NCBI RefSeq assembly: GCF_042432805.1
Contig: NZ_JBHLWO010000001.1
Coordinates: forward strand, 186,001 to 250,000
DNA: 64,000 nt
Direction of reading: 5' to 3'
DNA from: Olivibacter oleidegradans
Lineage (GTDB): Bacteria; Bacteroidota; Bacteroidia; Sphingobacteriales; Sphingobacteriaceae
The notes beneath the pieces were generated by a model, which had not been told where the DNA came from, did no database searches, and worked only from the letters and a program-made list of their open reading frames with translations. A program made the translations under genes and the position numbers. Below, in pieces: positions 16,496 to 24,932 of this stretch. How positions within the stretch are numbered: the first letter of the stretch is position 1; each line of letters starts with the position of its first letter.

Positions 16496-16679
16496 ATTCT
16501 TTGTCTATTTATTTGTTATTCGTCGTTGGTTATTAGTTATTGGTTATTGGTTGTTCGTTATTGGTTGTTCGTTATTGGTATTGCTTTAGGCTTTACCACC
16601 TTGCTATAAGCAAGCATTAGGCCGCACGCCATGGGCCTCACTCCTTTAACGCTACACCCCACACCTTTTACTTCACACC
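16496..16679 (-). repeat. Two-part word-repeat tail between FAD dehydrogenase and CoA-binding gene
   Basis: Reading the minus strand from the dehydrogenase stop: first a G-rich part built of AAGGTGTGAAG / AAGGTGTGGGG words (about 16625-16679), then an A-rich part built of CCAATAAC / GAACAACC words (about 16505-16585) that runs almost to the next ATG. The G-rich words match those after uvrB at 2452. No open frame or classic terminator is present. Confidence 0.6.
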
Positions 16680-18227
16680 TTATTCCCTATCTCCTATTCT
16701 ACTAACACAATTCATGCCATCGATAGCCGCCGAAACAATTCCGCCCGCATAACCTGCTCCTTCGCCACAGGGGTATAAACCTTCGATCTCGGGGTGTTGT
16801 AAAGTATCTTTATCTCTAGGAATGCGTATCGGAGAAGAAGTTCTGGATTCGACACCAACCAACACGGCCTCATTTGTATAATAGCCTTGCATTTTTTTTC
16901 CAAAAAGTGGCAAGGCGCCTTTTAGTGCCTTATATATAAAGTTCGGAAGCAACTCTTCTAATTGAACGGATTTCAATCCAGGCTTATAAGAATTTATAGG
17001 TAAATCGGCTGACAATTTTCCTTCTACAAAGTCTATCATTCGTTGTGCGGGCGCCACCAGTTGTCCACCACCCAGGTCATATGCTTTTCGCTCGACTTGT
17101 TGCTGAAATGCGAGTAAAGCAAAAGGATTTGTGTGCGCCCCTGCAACGTCTTCCAAGTTCACCTGAACAACTGTTCCTGAATTCGCGTAGGGATTATTTC
17201 GTTTAGATGGCGACCATCCGTTCACTACAATCTCGCGCTCACCGGTAGCACAAGGTGCAATGATGCCGCCAGGACACATGCAGAAGGAAAACACGCCTCG
17301 ATTGTCAATTTGCTCAACCAGGCTGTAGTAGGCCGGTGGCAGGTGCTCACTCCGTATCGAACAATGATATTGGGCTTGATCGACAATTTCCTGGGGATGT
17401 TCAATGCGCACGCCCAGAGCAAATGGTTTTGCCTCAACCAACCATTTCTTCCGTTCAAAAAGATAGAAAATATCTCTCGCCGAATGCCCTGTAGCTAAAA
17501 TGACATGATTACCAACTACCTCTTCCCCATTGTGTAAAACAACGCCTTGTAATTTCTTATTCTTAACGACCATATCGACTACCTTGGAGTCGAAACGTAT
17601 TTCTCCTCCAAATAAAATGATCTTTTCGCGAATAGCTTCTATAATATGTGGTAGTTTGTTCGTTCCGATATGCGGTCGAGCGTCCACAAGGATGTCCGGC
17701 GTAGCACCGTGATCGACGAGGATTTGCAGAACCTTTTGCACATCACCCCTTTTATTAGAACGTGTATACAACTTTCCATCGGAATAAGTACCCGCCCCCC
17801 CTTCACCAAAACAGTAGTTCGATTCCACGTTAACTAAACCTGCTTTGTTAATCGCCGCTAAATCACGACGCCTGTCTTTCACGGCTTTGCCCCGTTCCAA
17901 GACAACTGGTTTGAAACCTAGCTCCAAACATTGCAGGGCTGCAAATAACCCTGCCGGTCCAGCACCTATAATAATAACGGGTTGGCTTTTTGAAACGTCG
18001 TGATAATTAATTTTCGGAACGGTTAAGGTTACTGCTTCATCGATATAGACAACAAGGCGTAATCGGTAAACTACTTTTCGTCCGCGGGCATCAATTGATC
18101 TTTTTCTGATTTGAAGCGATTGGATACGTTTCGGTGTTACCTTAAGTTGTGCGGCCGCCTGTCGGAGGATGAAGTGATCGTCCGAAATATTTTCGGGATT
18201 CACCGCTAATTCGATTTCTTTTTGCAT
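16680..18227 (-). CDS. FAD-dependent dehydrogenase, uncharacterised (COG2509-like)
   Basis: 515 residues from the ATG at 18227. An N-terminal roughly 80-residue domain (ILRQAAAQLKVTPKRIQSLQI...) precedes a classical FAD Rossmann fold, VIIIGAGPAGLFAALQCLE at about 86-104. The Gly-rich NYCFGEGGAGTYSDGKLYTR follows, and near the C-terminus GEGAGYAGGIVSAAIDG closes the FAD site. This layout fits a widespread family of predicted FAD dehydrogenases with no assigned substrate. A TTG further upstream is possible but the conserved domain begins at MQKEIEL. A -7 box TACCTTTG at 18259-18266 (minus) lies about 30 bases upstream. Confidence 0.9.
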   Translation of the reverse strand: MQKEIELAVNPENISDDHFILRQAAAQLKVTPKRIQSLQIRKRSIDARGRKVVYRLRLVVYIDEAVTLTVPKINYHDVSKSQPVIIIGAGPAGLFAALQCLELGFKPVVLERGKAVKDRRRDLAAINKAGLVNVESNYCFGEGGAGTYSDGKLYTRSNKRGDVQKVLQILVDHGATPDILVDARPHIGTNKLPHIIEAIREKIILFGGEIRFDSKVVDMVVKNKKLQGVVLHNGEEVVGNHVILATGHSARDIFYLFERKKWLVEAKPFALGVRIEHPQEIVDQAQYHCSIRSEHLPPAYYSLVEQIDNRGVFSFCMCPGGIIAPCATGEREIVVNGWSPSKRNNPYANSGTVVQVNLEDVAGAHTNPFALLAFQQQVERKAYDLGGGQLVAPAQRMIDFVEGKLSADLPINSYKPGLKSVQLEELLPNFIYKALKGALPLFGKKMQGYYTNEAVLVGVESRTSSPIRIPRDKDTLQHPEIEGLYPCGEGAGYAGGIVSAAIDGMNCVSRIGDRE

Positions 18228-18258
18228 ACTATATTGCCCGGTTGTTATCCAGGATATA

Positions 18259-18266
18259 CAAAGGTA
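18259..18266 (-). promoter_or_regulatory. -7 box for the FAD dehydrogenase
   Basis: TACCTTTG on the minus strand, 31 bases upstream of the ATG, fits TAnnTTTG. No clear -33 TTG. Confidence 0.4.
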
Positions 18267-18346
18267 AAAAATTTTGTTGTCAGTCATTTATCTCAAGATA
18301 AATCCTCCGAGATTTGACTTTTAATGTAAAGAGGTTGTTGTTTAAA

Positions 18347-18880
18347 TTAAAAGAACGTTTTTGTTTTTCTTTTTATTCGTTATTGTTTGTTTTAAAAAGC
18401 ACTCATGCTACTTCGTGGTTTCCGCAAAAAAGAAACAGAATCTCATCGCTTGGAAGTTTGCTACAACGGTAGTGCATCAACTTGCAAGCCGCAAACTTCC
18501 TAGGTGATATTTTAGCAGAACGGAAGGCTTCTACTTTTAACCCGACTTATTAGCTTTAGCCCAGTACTATAGCCTTGTGCGCGGGAGAAGCGGCCTTGGA
18601 GGATACCGACGCAACGGGCAGCAAAGCATTTGCACCTCTGTTCATTGTGCAGTATCCAAGCGGATTGAGGAAGTGAAACGGCTCCAATATGCGCCGTTGA
18701 TGCTTTGCCATCAGGTGCAAGGTAGCCTACACACGCCTTGATCTTTTGTAACTTTTGGATCAAACCAAAAGTTAAATAAAAAAGGTCAAGAAACCTTCCC
18801 GTTAAGTAAAGCTTGAATGCCTTAAAAAAACGAAAACTTAATGAAAAGAAAGAAAGAAGTTAAAATAAACGTTCTTTTAA
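18347..18880. repeat. 534-bp element with 14-bp terminal inverted repeats and internal stems, non-coding candidate
   Basis: The ends are TTAAAAGAACGTTT (18347-18360) and its exact reverse complement (18867-18880). Internal structure: GGAAGTTTGC/GCAAACTTCC (18452-18461 with 18491-18500); TTTTGG/CCAAAA around 18753-18769; a bulged stem joining 18592-18606 to 18652-18663; and GCAAAGCAT (18621) with ATGCTTTGC (18700), interleaved with TGCACCT (18631) and AGGTGCA (18713). An 83-codon open frame on the minus strand (18512-18763) has no recognisable domain and coincides with the stems, so I treat it as incidental. A compact relative occurs at 26239. Confidence 0.6.
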
Positions 18881-19035
18881 AATCATTCCATCATGAAAAT
18901 AATACGTATTAACCTGAGAAAGCCGGACTGACAAAACCAGTTGTTTATAATAAATGGCAGAACATTTGCTATAGCAGAATAAGTTCCGGAGATAATATCA
19001 ACGGAGGTTACTTGTAGACGGCTAATTTGTATTTG

Positions 19036-19069
19036 TATTCGTGAATAACAAGCATTTTACATAAGTTTG
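19036..19069 (+). promoter_or_regulatory. lemA promoter with upstream palindrome
   Basis: TAAGTTTG (19062-19069) is the -7 box, 39 bases before the lemA ATG. A palindrome TATTCGTGAATA (19036-19047) occupies the -33 region. The 35 bases 19035-19069 match 49219-49253 at 30 positions. Confidence 0.5.
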
Positions 19070-19108
19070 TTAAGCAGGTAAAAATGATCAACATTAAAAG
19101 AAAAGACA

Positions 19109-19690
19109 ATGATTAAAAGATTTATTTTTGGTTTAGTTGGCTTGATTGCCACCTTATCGCTGAGCTCATGTGGCTACAATAGTATGGTTAAATTGGATGA
19201 GAATGTTCAATCCAAATGGGCTGAGGTGGAGAATGCCTATCAACGTCGCGCCGACCTGATTCCGAATTTGGTGAATACCGTAAAAGGTGCTGCCAATTTC
19301 GAACAGCAAACATTAACAAGTGTAGTGGAAGCGCGTGCGAAAGCGACATCCATTAATATCGATCCATCGAACCTAACACCGGAAGCCATAAAAAAATTCG
19401 AAGACGCCCAGGGCGCTCTTACAGGATCATTAAGTCGTTTAATGGCTGTAGCGGAAAACTATCCTGAGCTAAAAGCCACTGAAAGTTTTCAGGGTTTACA
19501 GGCTCAACTAGAAGGAACAGAAAACAGGATTGCCGTTGCGCGTCGTGGCTTTAATGAAGCGACACAACAATACAACTCGACAATCCGCTCTTTCCCGAAT
19601 AATTTGATGGCTGGTATCTTTGGCTTCAAAGCAAAGGGCTATTTCACCTCTCAAGCCGGTGCGGACAAAGCGCCTGAAGTGAAATTTTAA
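19109..19690 (+). CDS. lemA: LemA family lipoprotein
   Basis: 193 residues. Lipoprotein signal with lipobox LSLSSC at about residue 21. The LemA core is plain: LDENVQSKWAEVENAYQRRADLIPNLVNTVKG, then long helices and SFPNNLMAGIFGFKAKGYF at the end. LemA proteins are helical envelope proteins of unclear molecular role and are very often encoded beside TPM-domain proteins, as here. A hairpin (19710-19733) separates it from the next gene. Start chosen at the ATG giving the signal peptide. Confidence 0.95.
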   Translation: MIKRFIFGLVGLIATLSLSSCGYNSMVKLDENVQSKWAEVENAYQRRADLIPNLVNTVKGAANFEQQTLTSVVEARAKATSINIDPSNLTPEAIKKFEDAQGALTGSLSRLMAVAENYPELKATESFQGLQAQLEGTENRIAVARRGFNEATQQYNSTIRSFPNNLMAGIFGFKAKGYFTSQAGADKAPEVKF

Positions 19691-19709
19691 ACGATAATGT
19701 ACCACACGG

Positions 19710-19733
19710 AAGGCTCGCCTGAGGGCAAGCCTT
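19710..19733 (+). repeat. Intercistronic hairpin lemA/TPM
   Basis: AAGGCTCGCC and GGCAAGCCTT form a stem with one mismatch around a four-base loop, 20 bases after the lemA stop. No U-tract follows, so it is more likely an mRNA-stabilising or partial-termination element than a full terminator. Confidence 0.45.
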
Positions 19734-19757
19734 TCACACTTTAACCTTCGGAAAGAG

Positions 19758-20195
19758 ATGAATATTTTCAATAGTGAAGAACAAGAACACATTGCACATG
19801 CGATTGGTTTAGCGGAGGCAAATACCTCCGGAGAAATCCGCATTTGTGTGGAGAAAAGATGCGATCAGGAAGTACTTTCTCGTGCAGCAGCGTGTTTTAA
19901 CCAACTTGGTATGCACAAAACCAACCTGCGCAATGGTGTACTCATTTACCTTTCTGTTGACGATCATAAATTTGCCATTATAGGCGATGCCGGTATCAAC
20001 AATAAAGTTGAACCTGACTTTTGGGACACTACAAAGGATAAAATGCTGGCCTATTTCAAGACTGGCAATTTAGTAGAAGGTATAATAGCGGGCATTGAAT
20101 CTGCCGGAAGCAAACTTAAAGTTCTATTTCCACGTGAACATGACGATGTAAACGAACTGCCTAATGATATTGTGTTTATGAATCGTCCAAAATAA
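19758..20195 (+). CDS. TPM-domain protein, cytoplasmic form
   Basis: 145 residues with no signal peptide or membrane segment. TPM (YgcG) domain features: EQEHIAHAIGLAEANTSGEIRICVEKR, RNGVLIYLSVDDHKFAIIGDAGINNKV and NLVEGIIAGIESAGSKL. The domain is reported in some homologues to bind metals or have phosphatase activity; function here is unknown. It sits between lemA and the secreted, Gly-rich TPM protein, forming the common lemA-TPM-TPM arrangement. Seven bases separate it from the next ORF. Confidence 0.85.
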   Translation: MNIFNSEEQEHIAHAIGLAEANTSGEIRICVEKRCDQEVLSRAAACFNQLGMHKTNLRNGVLIYLSVDDHKFAIIGDAGINNKVEPDFWDTTKDKMLAYFKTGNLVEGIIAGIESAGSKLKVLFPREHDDVNELPNDIVFMNRPK

Positions 20196-20202
20196 AGCAA
20201 AC

Positions 20203-20997
20203 ATGAGAGCTTACCAGACCTTGTTCTTTTCTTTTATATTCTTTTTATCAACTTTAGTAAAAGCTCAGGATTTCCCTCCCCCGTCCAGAACATTGGTGAC
20301 CGACTTTACCGGTACGCTAACGGATGCTCAGCGGCAGCAGCTTGAAAGTAAGCTAGTTGCTTTTGCTGACACCTCTTCAACGCAAATAGCCGTTGTGATT
20401 ATGCGTTCGGTAGGTGATTACGACATAGCCGACTATGGAGTACGACTAGCCCAGCAATGGGGTATTGGAACAAAAGGTAAAGATAATGGGATTTTGTTGC
20501 TTGTTGCCAAGGAAGACAGAAAAGTAACTATCCAAACCGGTTATGGTGTAGAGGGTGCCGTACCCGATGCCATCGCTTTTCAAATTATTCGAAATATTAT
20601 TACACCTGCATTTAGGCAGGGCGACTATTTTACAGGAATTAATCGGGCTACAGATGCGCTCATCTCTTACACGAAAGGAGAGTTTAAAGCTGAACCACGT
20701 AAGAACAGAGGAGGAGGTGGAAGCGGTGGACTCATCCTAACTGTGATTATAATTGCTGTTATCATTAGTTTACTTGCCAGCAGAGGTGGGGGCAAAGGGG
20801 GCGGTGGGCAAGTCATCGGTGGCCGTGGTGCATCTGATCTATTCTGGCTTACCATGTTAAGCGGCATGGGACGCGGAGGAAACCGGGGTGGAGGATTCGG
20901 TGGCGGCGGTGGCGGAGGCTTTGGTGGTGGAGGTGGAGGCTTCGGCGGCTTTGGAGGAGGAAGCTTTGGTGGCGGAGGCTCCAGTGGAAGTTGGTAG
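20203..20997 (+). CDS. TPM-domain membrane protein with Gly-rich tail (YgcG-like)
   Basis: 264 residues: signal peptide (to LVKAQ, about residue 22), TPM domain (VTDFTGTLTDAQRQQLESKL to TDALISYTKGEF, about 32-165), one membrane segment (LILTVIIIAVIISLLA, about 177-192) and a long C-terminal run of GGGGFGGGG-type repeats ending GGSSGSW. This is the usual YgcG architecture, with the TPM domain exported and the glycine-rich tail on the other side of the membrane. Likely acts with LemA. Antisense frames over the tail are proline-rich artefacts. A TAG-rich word repeat begins right after its stop codon. Confidence 0.92.
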   Translation: MRAYQTLFFSFIFFLSTLVKAQDFPPPSRTLVTDFTGTLTDAQRQQLESKLVAFADTSSTQIAVVIMRSVGDYDIADYGVRLAQQWGIGTKGKDNGILLLVAKEDRKVTIQTGYGVEGAVPDAIAFQIIRNIITPAFRQGDYFTGINRATDALISYTKGEFKAEPRKNRGGGGSGGLILTVIIIAVIISLLASRGGGKGGGGQVIGGRGASDLFWLTMLSGMGRGGNRGGGFGGGGGGGFGGGGGGFGGFGGGSFGGGGSSGSW

Positions 20998-21050
<53 letters not shown>

Positions 21051-21160
21051 CGCATTGTCTTTAGAAGCGTTATCGGAACAACAAACAACGAGCATAACCA
21101 TAACTGATAACGCCCAACTCAAAGAAATACTGCTAGTAACAGAAAACTGATAGCTTAAAA

Positions 21161-21562
21161 ATGTTAAAACGAGATTCTTTAACCGCACAAATGCAGCAAC
21201 TAAGCCATACACTGGCAAAGGTGAAAAGGCTGATCATAGAAGACCATGAACCAAAAGCACTGGAAGAGGTAATTTATACTTTAGAACACTATTATGGTAC
21301 TTCCCAAAAAGCATTGGTTGCCATATCCACTGATGTGTTTATGGATCAAATCCGAGAACAAGCTTATAAGGCAGAAGAATTGAATATGCTAGCGGCCTTC
21401 TTAGATGAGCTTGCAGGCCTTAATGATGATGAAGAAACGAGAAAGAACCTATGGGCTAAAGTTATTGCGCTTTATGATTTCATCGAAGAAGAATTTCAAA
21501 CACTTTCTTTTGATCACATTGCAAGAAGAAATATTTTAGTTAGGGCACTCGGTATGGAGTAA
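21161..21562 (+). CDS. Small helical protein, unknown function
   Basis: 133 residues, predicted all-helical and acidic, with no signal peptide or membrane segment. Repeated helical pairs (KALEEVIYTLEHYYG, AEELNMLAAFLDELAGL, NLWAKVIALYDFIEEEFQTLSFDH) look TPR-like. I do not recognise the family. It lies downstream of the lemA-TPM-TPM genes on the same strand with a 160-base gap, so it may or may not share their transcript. Confidence 0.7.
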   Translation: MLKRDSLTAQMQQLSHTLAKVKRLIIEDHEPKALEEVIYTLEHYYGTSQKALVAISTDVFMDQIREQAYKAEELNMLAAFLDELAGLNDDEETRKNLWAKVIALYDFIEEEFQTLSFDHIARRNILVRALGME

Positions 21563-21626
21563 TTATTTTGGGTCAAACTAGGTTGTTCGGTATCAATCGT
21601 GATATTTAGCTATATTTAGCATCTAA

Positions 21627-21641
21627 AATGATCGTATCATT
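21627..21641. promoter_or_regulatory. Short inverted repeat upstream of the esterase gene
   Basis: AATGATcgtATCATT, two perfect 6-base arms with a 3-base centre, 55 bases before the esterase ATG. A possible operator; nothing links it to a regulator in the window. Confidence 0.25.
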
Positions 21642-21695
21642 TCTACACTTCAACAAACAGAATACATGATTCTTAAACTAGCTTTATAAACTTTT

Positions 21696-22622
21696 ATGAA
21701 CTTAAAAATCAAAATGTTGATCCTTTCGTGCATGACATGTCATTTAGTAAGCGCACAGACGGGTGATTTCCAACCCATTTACCCAAACGGCAAGATTCCC
21801 AATGAACGACCGGATAAAACGGCGGTAACAGAAGTAAGTGAGATAGGAAAGGATGGCATCGAGCGAATATCGTCAGTCAGTATCCCGGCGATAAAGTATT
21901 ATGCACCAAATAAGCGCAAAAGTAAGGGGTCTGCCATTATTATTTGTCCAGGCGGCGGTTATGGCATTTTGGCCATGGGACATGAAGGGGATCAAATAGG
22001 CAAAAAATTTGCAGAGAACGGTATTGCTGCTTTTGTTCTAAAATATAGGTTGCCCAACGAAGCTTTGATGCAGGATAAGAGCATTGGCCCCCTACAGGAT
22101 GTCCAACAAGCATTCAAACTTGTTAGGGAGCAGGCTGAAACGTATGGTATCAATCCACAAAAAATCGGTATTATCGGTTTTTCTGCGGGGGGGCATTTGG
22201 CCTCTTCGGCAGGTGTACATTATCAAGATGTTAAAATTGATAATCCAAAGAAAACCAGTCTTCGCCCCGATTTTATGTTACTGATCTACCCCGTTATTAG
22301 TATGGACTCCGGCATTACACACGGCGGCTCGCGTAATAATTTGCTAGGAAAAATGCCGAACAAGGAGATGGTAAACTATTTTTCCAATGAAACACAAGTT
22401 ACTTCAGATACGCCACCTACCCTTTTGGTCCATGCAGAAGATGATACCGCTGTTCCGATTGCCAATAGCAAACGCTTTTACGAAGCATTACAAAAACAGC
22501 AGGTCCCTTCCAAGCTAATCACTTATCCTCATGGAGGACATGGCTTTGGTTTACACAATAAAACAACCACTGACAAATGGTTTGACCATGCCTTGGTATG
22601 GTTACATGAAATAGGCTTTTAG
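21696..22622 (+). CDS. Alpha/beta-hydrolase esterase (carbohydrate-esterase-like)
   Basis: 308 residues with a signal peptide (to LVSAQ, residue 21), so exported. Oxyanion-hole segment CPGGGYG near residue 85, nucleophile elbow GFSAGG with S163, acid in HAEDDTAVP (D249 or D250) and base in GGHGFG (H282) complete the triad. The family includes xylan and feruloyl esterases that deacylate plant polysaccharides; the substrate is not determinable. Not in an obvious operon: the next gene is convergent and only six bases away. Confidence 0.88.
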   Translation: MNLKIKMLILSCMTCHLVSAQTGDFQPIYPNGKIPNERPDKTAVTEVSEIGKDGIERISSVSIPAIKYYAPNKRKSKGSAIIICPGGGYGILAMGHEGDQIGKKFAENGIAAFVLKYRLPNEALMQDKSIGPLQDVQQAFKLVREQAETYGINPQKIGIIGFSAGGHLASSAGVHYQDVKIDNPKKTSLRPDFMLLIYPVISMDSGITHGGSRNNLLGKMPNKEMVNYFSNETQVTSDTPPTLLVHAEDDTAVPIANSKRFYEALQKQQVPSKLITYPHGGHGFGLHNKTTTDKWFDHALVWLHEIGF

Positions 22623-22628
22623 TGGTAA

Positions 22629-23810
22629 TCAAGATAGTTTCTGAAATGTCCGCCACCAAAGGTCGGGCATTTCGCCTTCTATGGCTAATAGATAATCTTC
22701 ATATCGGCAAGGCACTAAATGAAAACGCTCGTTTACTGACTTTGTATTAGGGTAAGGCACCTGCATCCACCAACGATCTGTTTTTTTACTTTTTATGAAA
22801 ACCAATTCATAGCTATCATCGTTTAATGAAGCACGATAAGTAACATAAGATGATTTTGGTTGTAGTGGAAAATCTTTCTTTCTGTTATAGAAGCCGTCAA
22901 TAAAATACCAGATCATTTGGGCTAATAACATGGCAGTTTGTCCATTTTGATCGTATGCAGGATTAAACTCGTAAAAGCCGATAGAACTTAACTTATCACT
23001 CATCCCAGCGTAGCGACATAGCTGACAGGCTTCTTCACCATAGAAACCGTTTGGTGTTGCATTTGCATTGGCTGCAGCATCAGAAGAACGAACAGCACTG
23101 ATATCGAAGCTTAATAAGTCGGCATTTCTGATAACAGGTTCTGCCTGATCCGTTTTTCCGGTAAACAAGCCAAGACGATAGGAATCAAAATAGAGCTTAT
23201 CCATCACTTTCAGACTATCTTGACTTACGAAGTAGGTTTGATACCCTATGTTACTATAATTAAAAAGATAGTTCGGCTGGTGTAGTAATATTTTGGTTAG
23301 GTAGGTTTGTGACGTTGTTTCACTTTCATTTTCAATAGATTCGTCTAAGTCGAAATGTGAATCAATCACCACCAGGTCCACTTTTTGCTCGAGTTTTTCA
23401 TAACCTTGGAATTGTGCGTAGGTCAGATCCTGCCCTCCTCCGATAATAATCGGAATAATGTTCTTTTTTATTAACTCTTCTACCACTATTTTCAGGGCAG
23501 CATACGTATCGCTTATCCGCTCACCTGCTTGTATGTTTCCAAAATCAGCAATTCGCAAGAGGTAATCACCGCGGTGCAAGCTATACAATTTTTCACGCAC
23601 ATGATCAGGAGCAAGTGCACACCCTTGATTAGCGATTGCTCGGCGATCTTCCGCTACACCAATGATGGCTAAATCAAAAGCCTCCTCTTCTTGATCCGGG
23701 AATTTCGTTTCAAAAGCCTTTATATGCGCTCCAAGCTGACTGGTCAAGAAGCCATGCGGAGGGGTTAATTGCTGAACATCAATAGGAGAAAAAAAATCGA
23801 TCAATGACAT
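22629..23810 (-). CDS. Arginase-fold protein (formimidoylglutamase-like), altered metal site
   Basis: 393 residues. The arginase/agmatinase/formimidoylglutamase fold is evident: FDLAIIGVAEDRRAIANQG, the GGGQDLT segment at 124-130, DSHFDL at 150-155 and SFDISAV at 234-240. In arginases these are GGDHS, DAHxD and DxD. Here the first His is Q127 and the last Asp is S238, so two ligands of the binuclear manganese site are replaced while D150, H152, D154 and D236 remain. A large C-terminal part (KSSYVTYRASLNDDSYELVFIKSKKTDRWWM) is unlike classical arginases. Formimidoylglutamate hydrolysis is the usual annotation, but a different activity is possible. Confidence 0.8.
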   Translation of the reverse strand: MSLIDFFSPIDVQQLTPPHGFLTSQLGAHIKAFETKFPDQEEEAFDLAIIGVAEDRRAIANQGCALAPDHVREKLYSLHRGDYLLRIADFGNIQAGERISDTYAALKIVVEELIKKNIIPIIIGGGQDLTYAQFQGYEKLEQKVDLVVIDSHFDLDESIENESETTSQTYLTKILLHQPNYLFNYSNIGYQTYFVSQDSLKVMDKLYFDSYRLGLFTGKTDQAEPVIRNADLLSFDISAVRSSDAAANANATPNGFYGEEACQLCRYAGMSDKLSSIGFYEFNPAYDQNGQTAMLLAQMIWYFIDGFYNRKKDFPLQPKSSYVTYRASLNDDSYELVFIKSKKTDRWWMQVPYPNTKSVNERFHLVPCRYEDYLLAIEGEMPDLWWRTFQKLS

Positions 23811-23845
23811 GAAAAAAGGATTAGCTAATGCAATTTACTTTAAGA

Positions 23846-23878
23846 TTGTGCAAATATCCATTTATTAACTTACTTTTG
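23846..23878 (+). promoter_or_regulatory. Promoter of the epimerase gene
   Basis: TTG (23846-23848), 22-base spacer, TACTTTTG (23871-23878), ahead of the GTG start at 23914. Confidence 0.45.
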
Positions 23879-23913
23879 AAAGTATTAATGATCAATCTAT
23901 AGGAAATAAGACG

Positions 23914-24879
23914 GTGATATTAGTTACTGGTGGAACAGGATTTTTAGGTTCAACGCTTCTTAGACGATTACTCGCCGAAGGAAATACGATTCGGGCGATC
24001 AAACGTCAAACTTCAGTCATTCCTAATGATCTTCTTACACATCCAAACCTGCAGTGGCTGGAAGCCGATATTAGCAATTATTTTGAACTGGAAGACGCCT
24101 TTGACGGAGTTAAGGAGGTCTATCATTGTGCAGCAATGATTTCTTTCGATCCAAAAGACAAAAAGAAAATCGTTGCAGTCAATAGCAGCAGCACGGCCCA
24201 CATTGTCAACCTGTGTATACAATACGGTGCCCGTCTATTACACGTTAGCTCGGTAGCTGCTATTGGTAAGCCGAAGCCACCACAGCTGCTCTCCGACGAA
24301 AATGACATTTGGGAATTTGACGGTTCACAGAATGGTTATGCCATTTCAAAATATGAAGCAGAAATGGAAGTTTGGCGAGGCACGGTAGAGGGTTTGGATG
24401 CCGTCATCATGAACCCTTCGCTGATTATTGGTTGTCAAAGCGGCCAGGAAAACACCGGTGCAATTTTTAAGCTTTTGAAAGATGGCCTGCGGTATTACCC
24501 GGAAGGCAGTGTAGGTCTGGTGGATGTGGAAGACGTTGCCAGAGCCGCGATCATTTTAATGAACAGTAAGGATATCCAAGCAGAGCGTTTTATTATTAAC
24601 AATGAAAATATGACGTACCAAGAGCTCTTCCGCATTTGCGCGAATTACCTTGGTAAACCTGCACCCAATAAATTAGCAACCAGGGGCATGTTGGGATTAG
24701 CATGGAGGGCGGCGAAGGTTTTATCATGGTTTACCGGCCGACAACCGGGATTAACGCACGACACTGCGCATGCGGCCCGTGAAAAGCAAGCCTATTCCAA
24801 TGCAAAATTTAAAGAGAAGATAGGCTTTTCATTTAAGCCTATTAGCGAAACGTTAAAAGAAATTTGTGAACATATTTAG
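23914..24879 (+). CDS. NAD-dependent epimerase/dehydratase (extended SDR)
   Basis: 321 residues from a GTG start, which places VTGGTGFLG at residues 4-12 as in the family. Active-site Tyr-x-x-x-Lys is in NGYAISKYEAE, and the downstream VIMNPSLIIGCQ and VDVEDVARAAI are typical of extended SDRs acting on nucleotide sugars, dihydroflavonol-like or steroid-like substrates. The substrate is unknown. Followed 53 bases later by the SerB-like fusion gene on the same strand. Confidence 0.87.
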   Translation: MILVTGGTGFLGSTLLRRLLAEGNTIRAIKRQTSVIPNDLLTHPNLQWLEADISNYFELEDAFDGVKEVYHCAAMISFDPKDKKKIVAVNSSSTAHIVNLCIQYGARLLHVSSVAAIGKPKPPQLLSDENDIWEFDGSQNGYAISKYEAEMEVWRGTVEGLDAVIMNPSLIIGCQSGQENTGAIFKLLKDGLRYYPEGSVGLVDVEDVARAAIILMNSKDIQAERFIINNENMTYQELFRICANYLGKPAPNKLATRGMLGLAWRAAKVLSWFTGRQPGLTHDTAHAAREKQAYSNAKFKEKIGFSFKPISETLKEICEHI

Positions 24880-24932
24880 ATAGGCGGAAGTTCTTCTCTC
24901 GCCTATCTTTAAAGATTAATCCCATTACGGAC

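Larger units (their letters stand above)
18228..19108. other. 881-base gene-free interval
   Basis: Between the divergent FAD dehydrogenase and lemA. It holds a minus-strand promoter near 18260, a 534-bp inverted-repeat-bounded element (18347-18880), and a lemA upstream region of about 230 bases ending in the TAAGTTTG box at 19062. I find no tRNA or rRNA signature. Confidence 0.7.

Noticed and set aside
18512..18763. 83-codon minus-strand open frame inside the 534-bp element
   Set aside because: No domain, signal or recognisable ribosome site, and it coincides with RNA-like stems. Kept only as a possibility inside the repeat entry.
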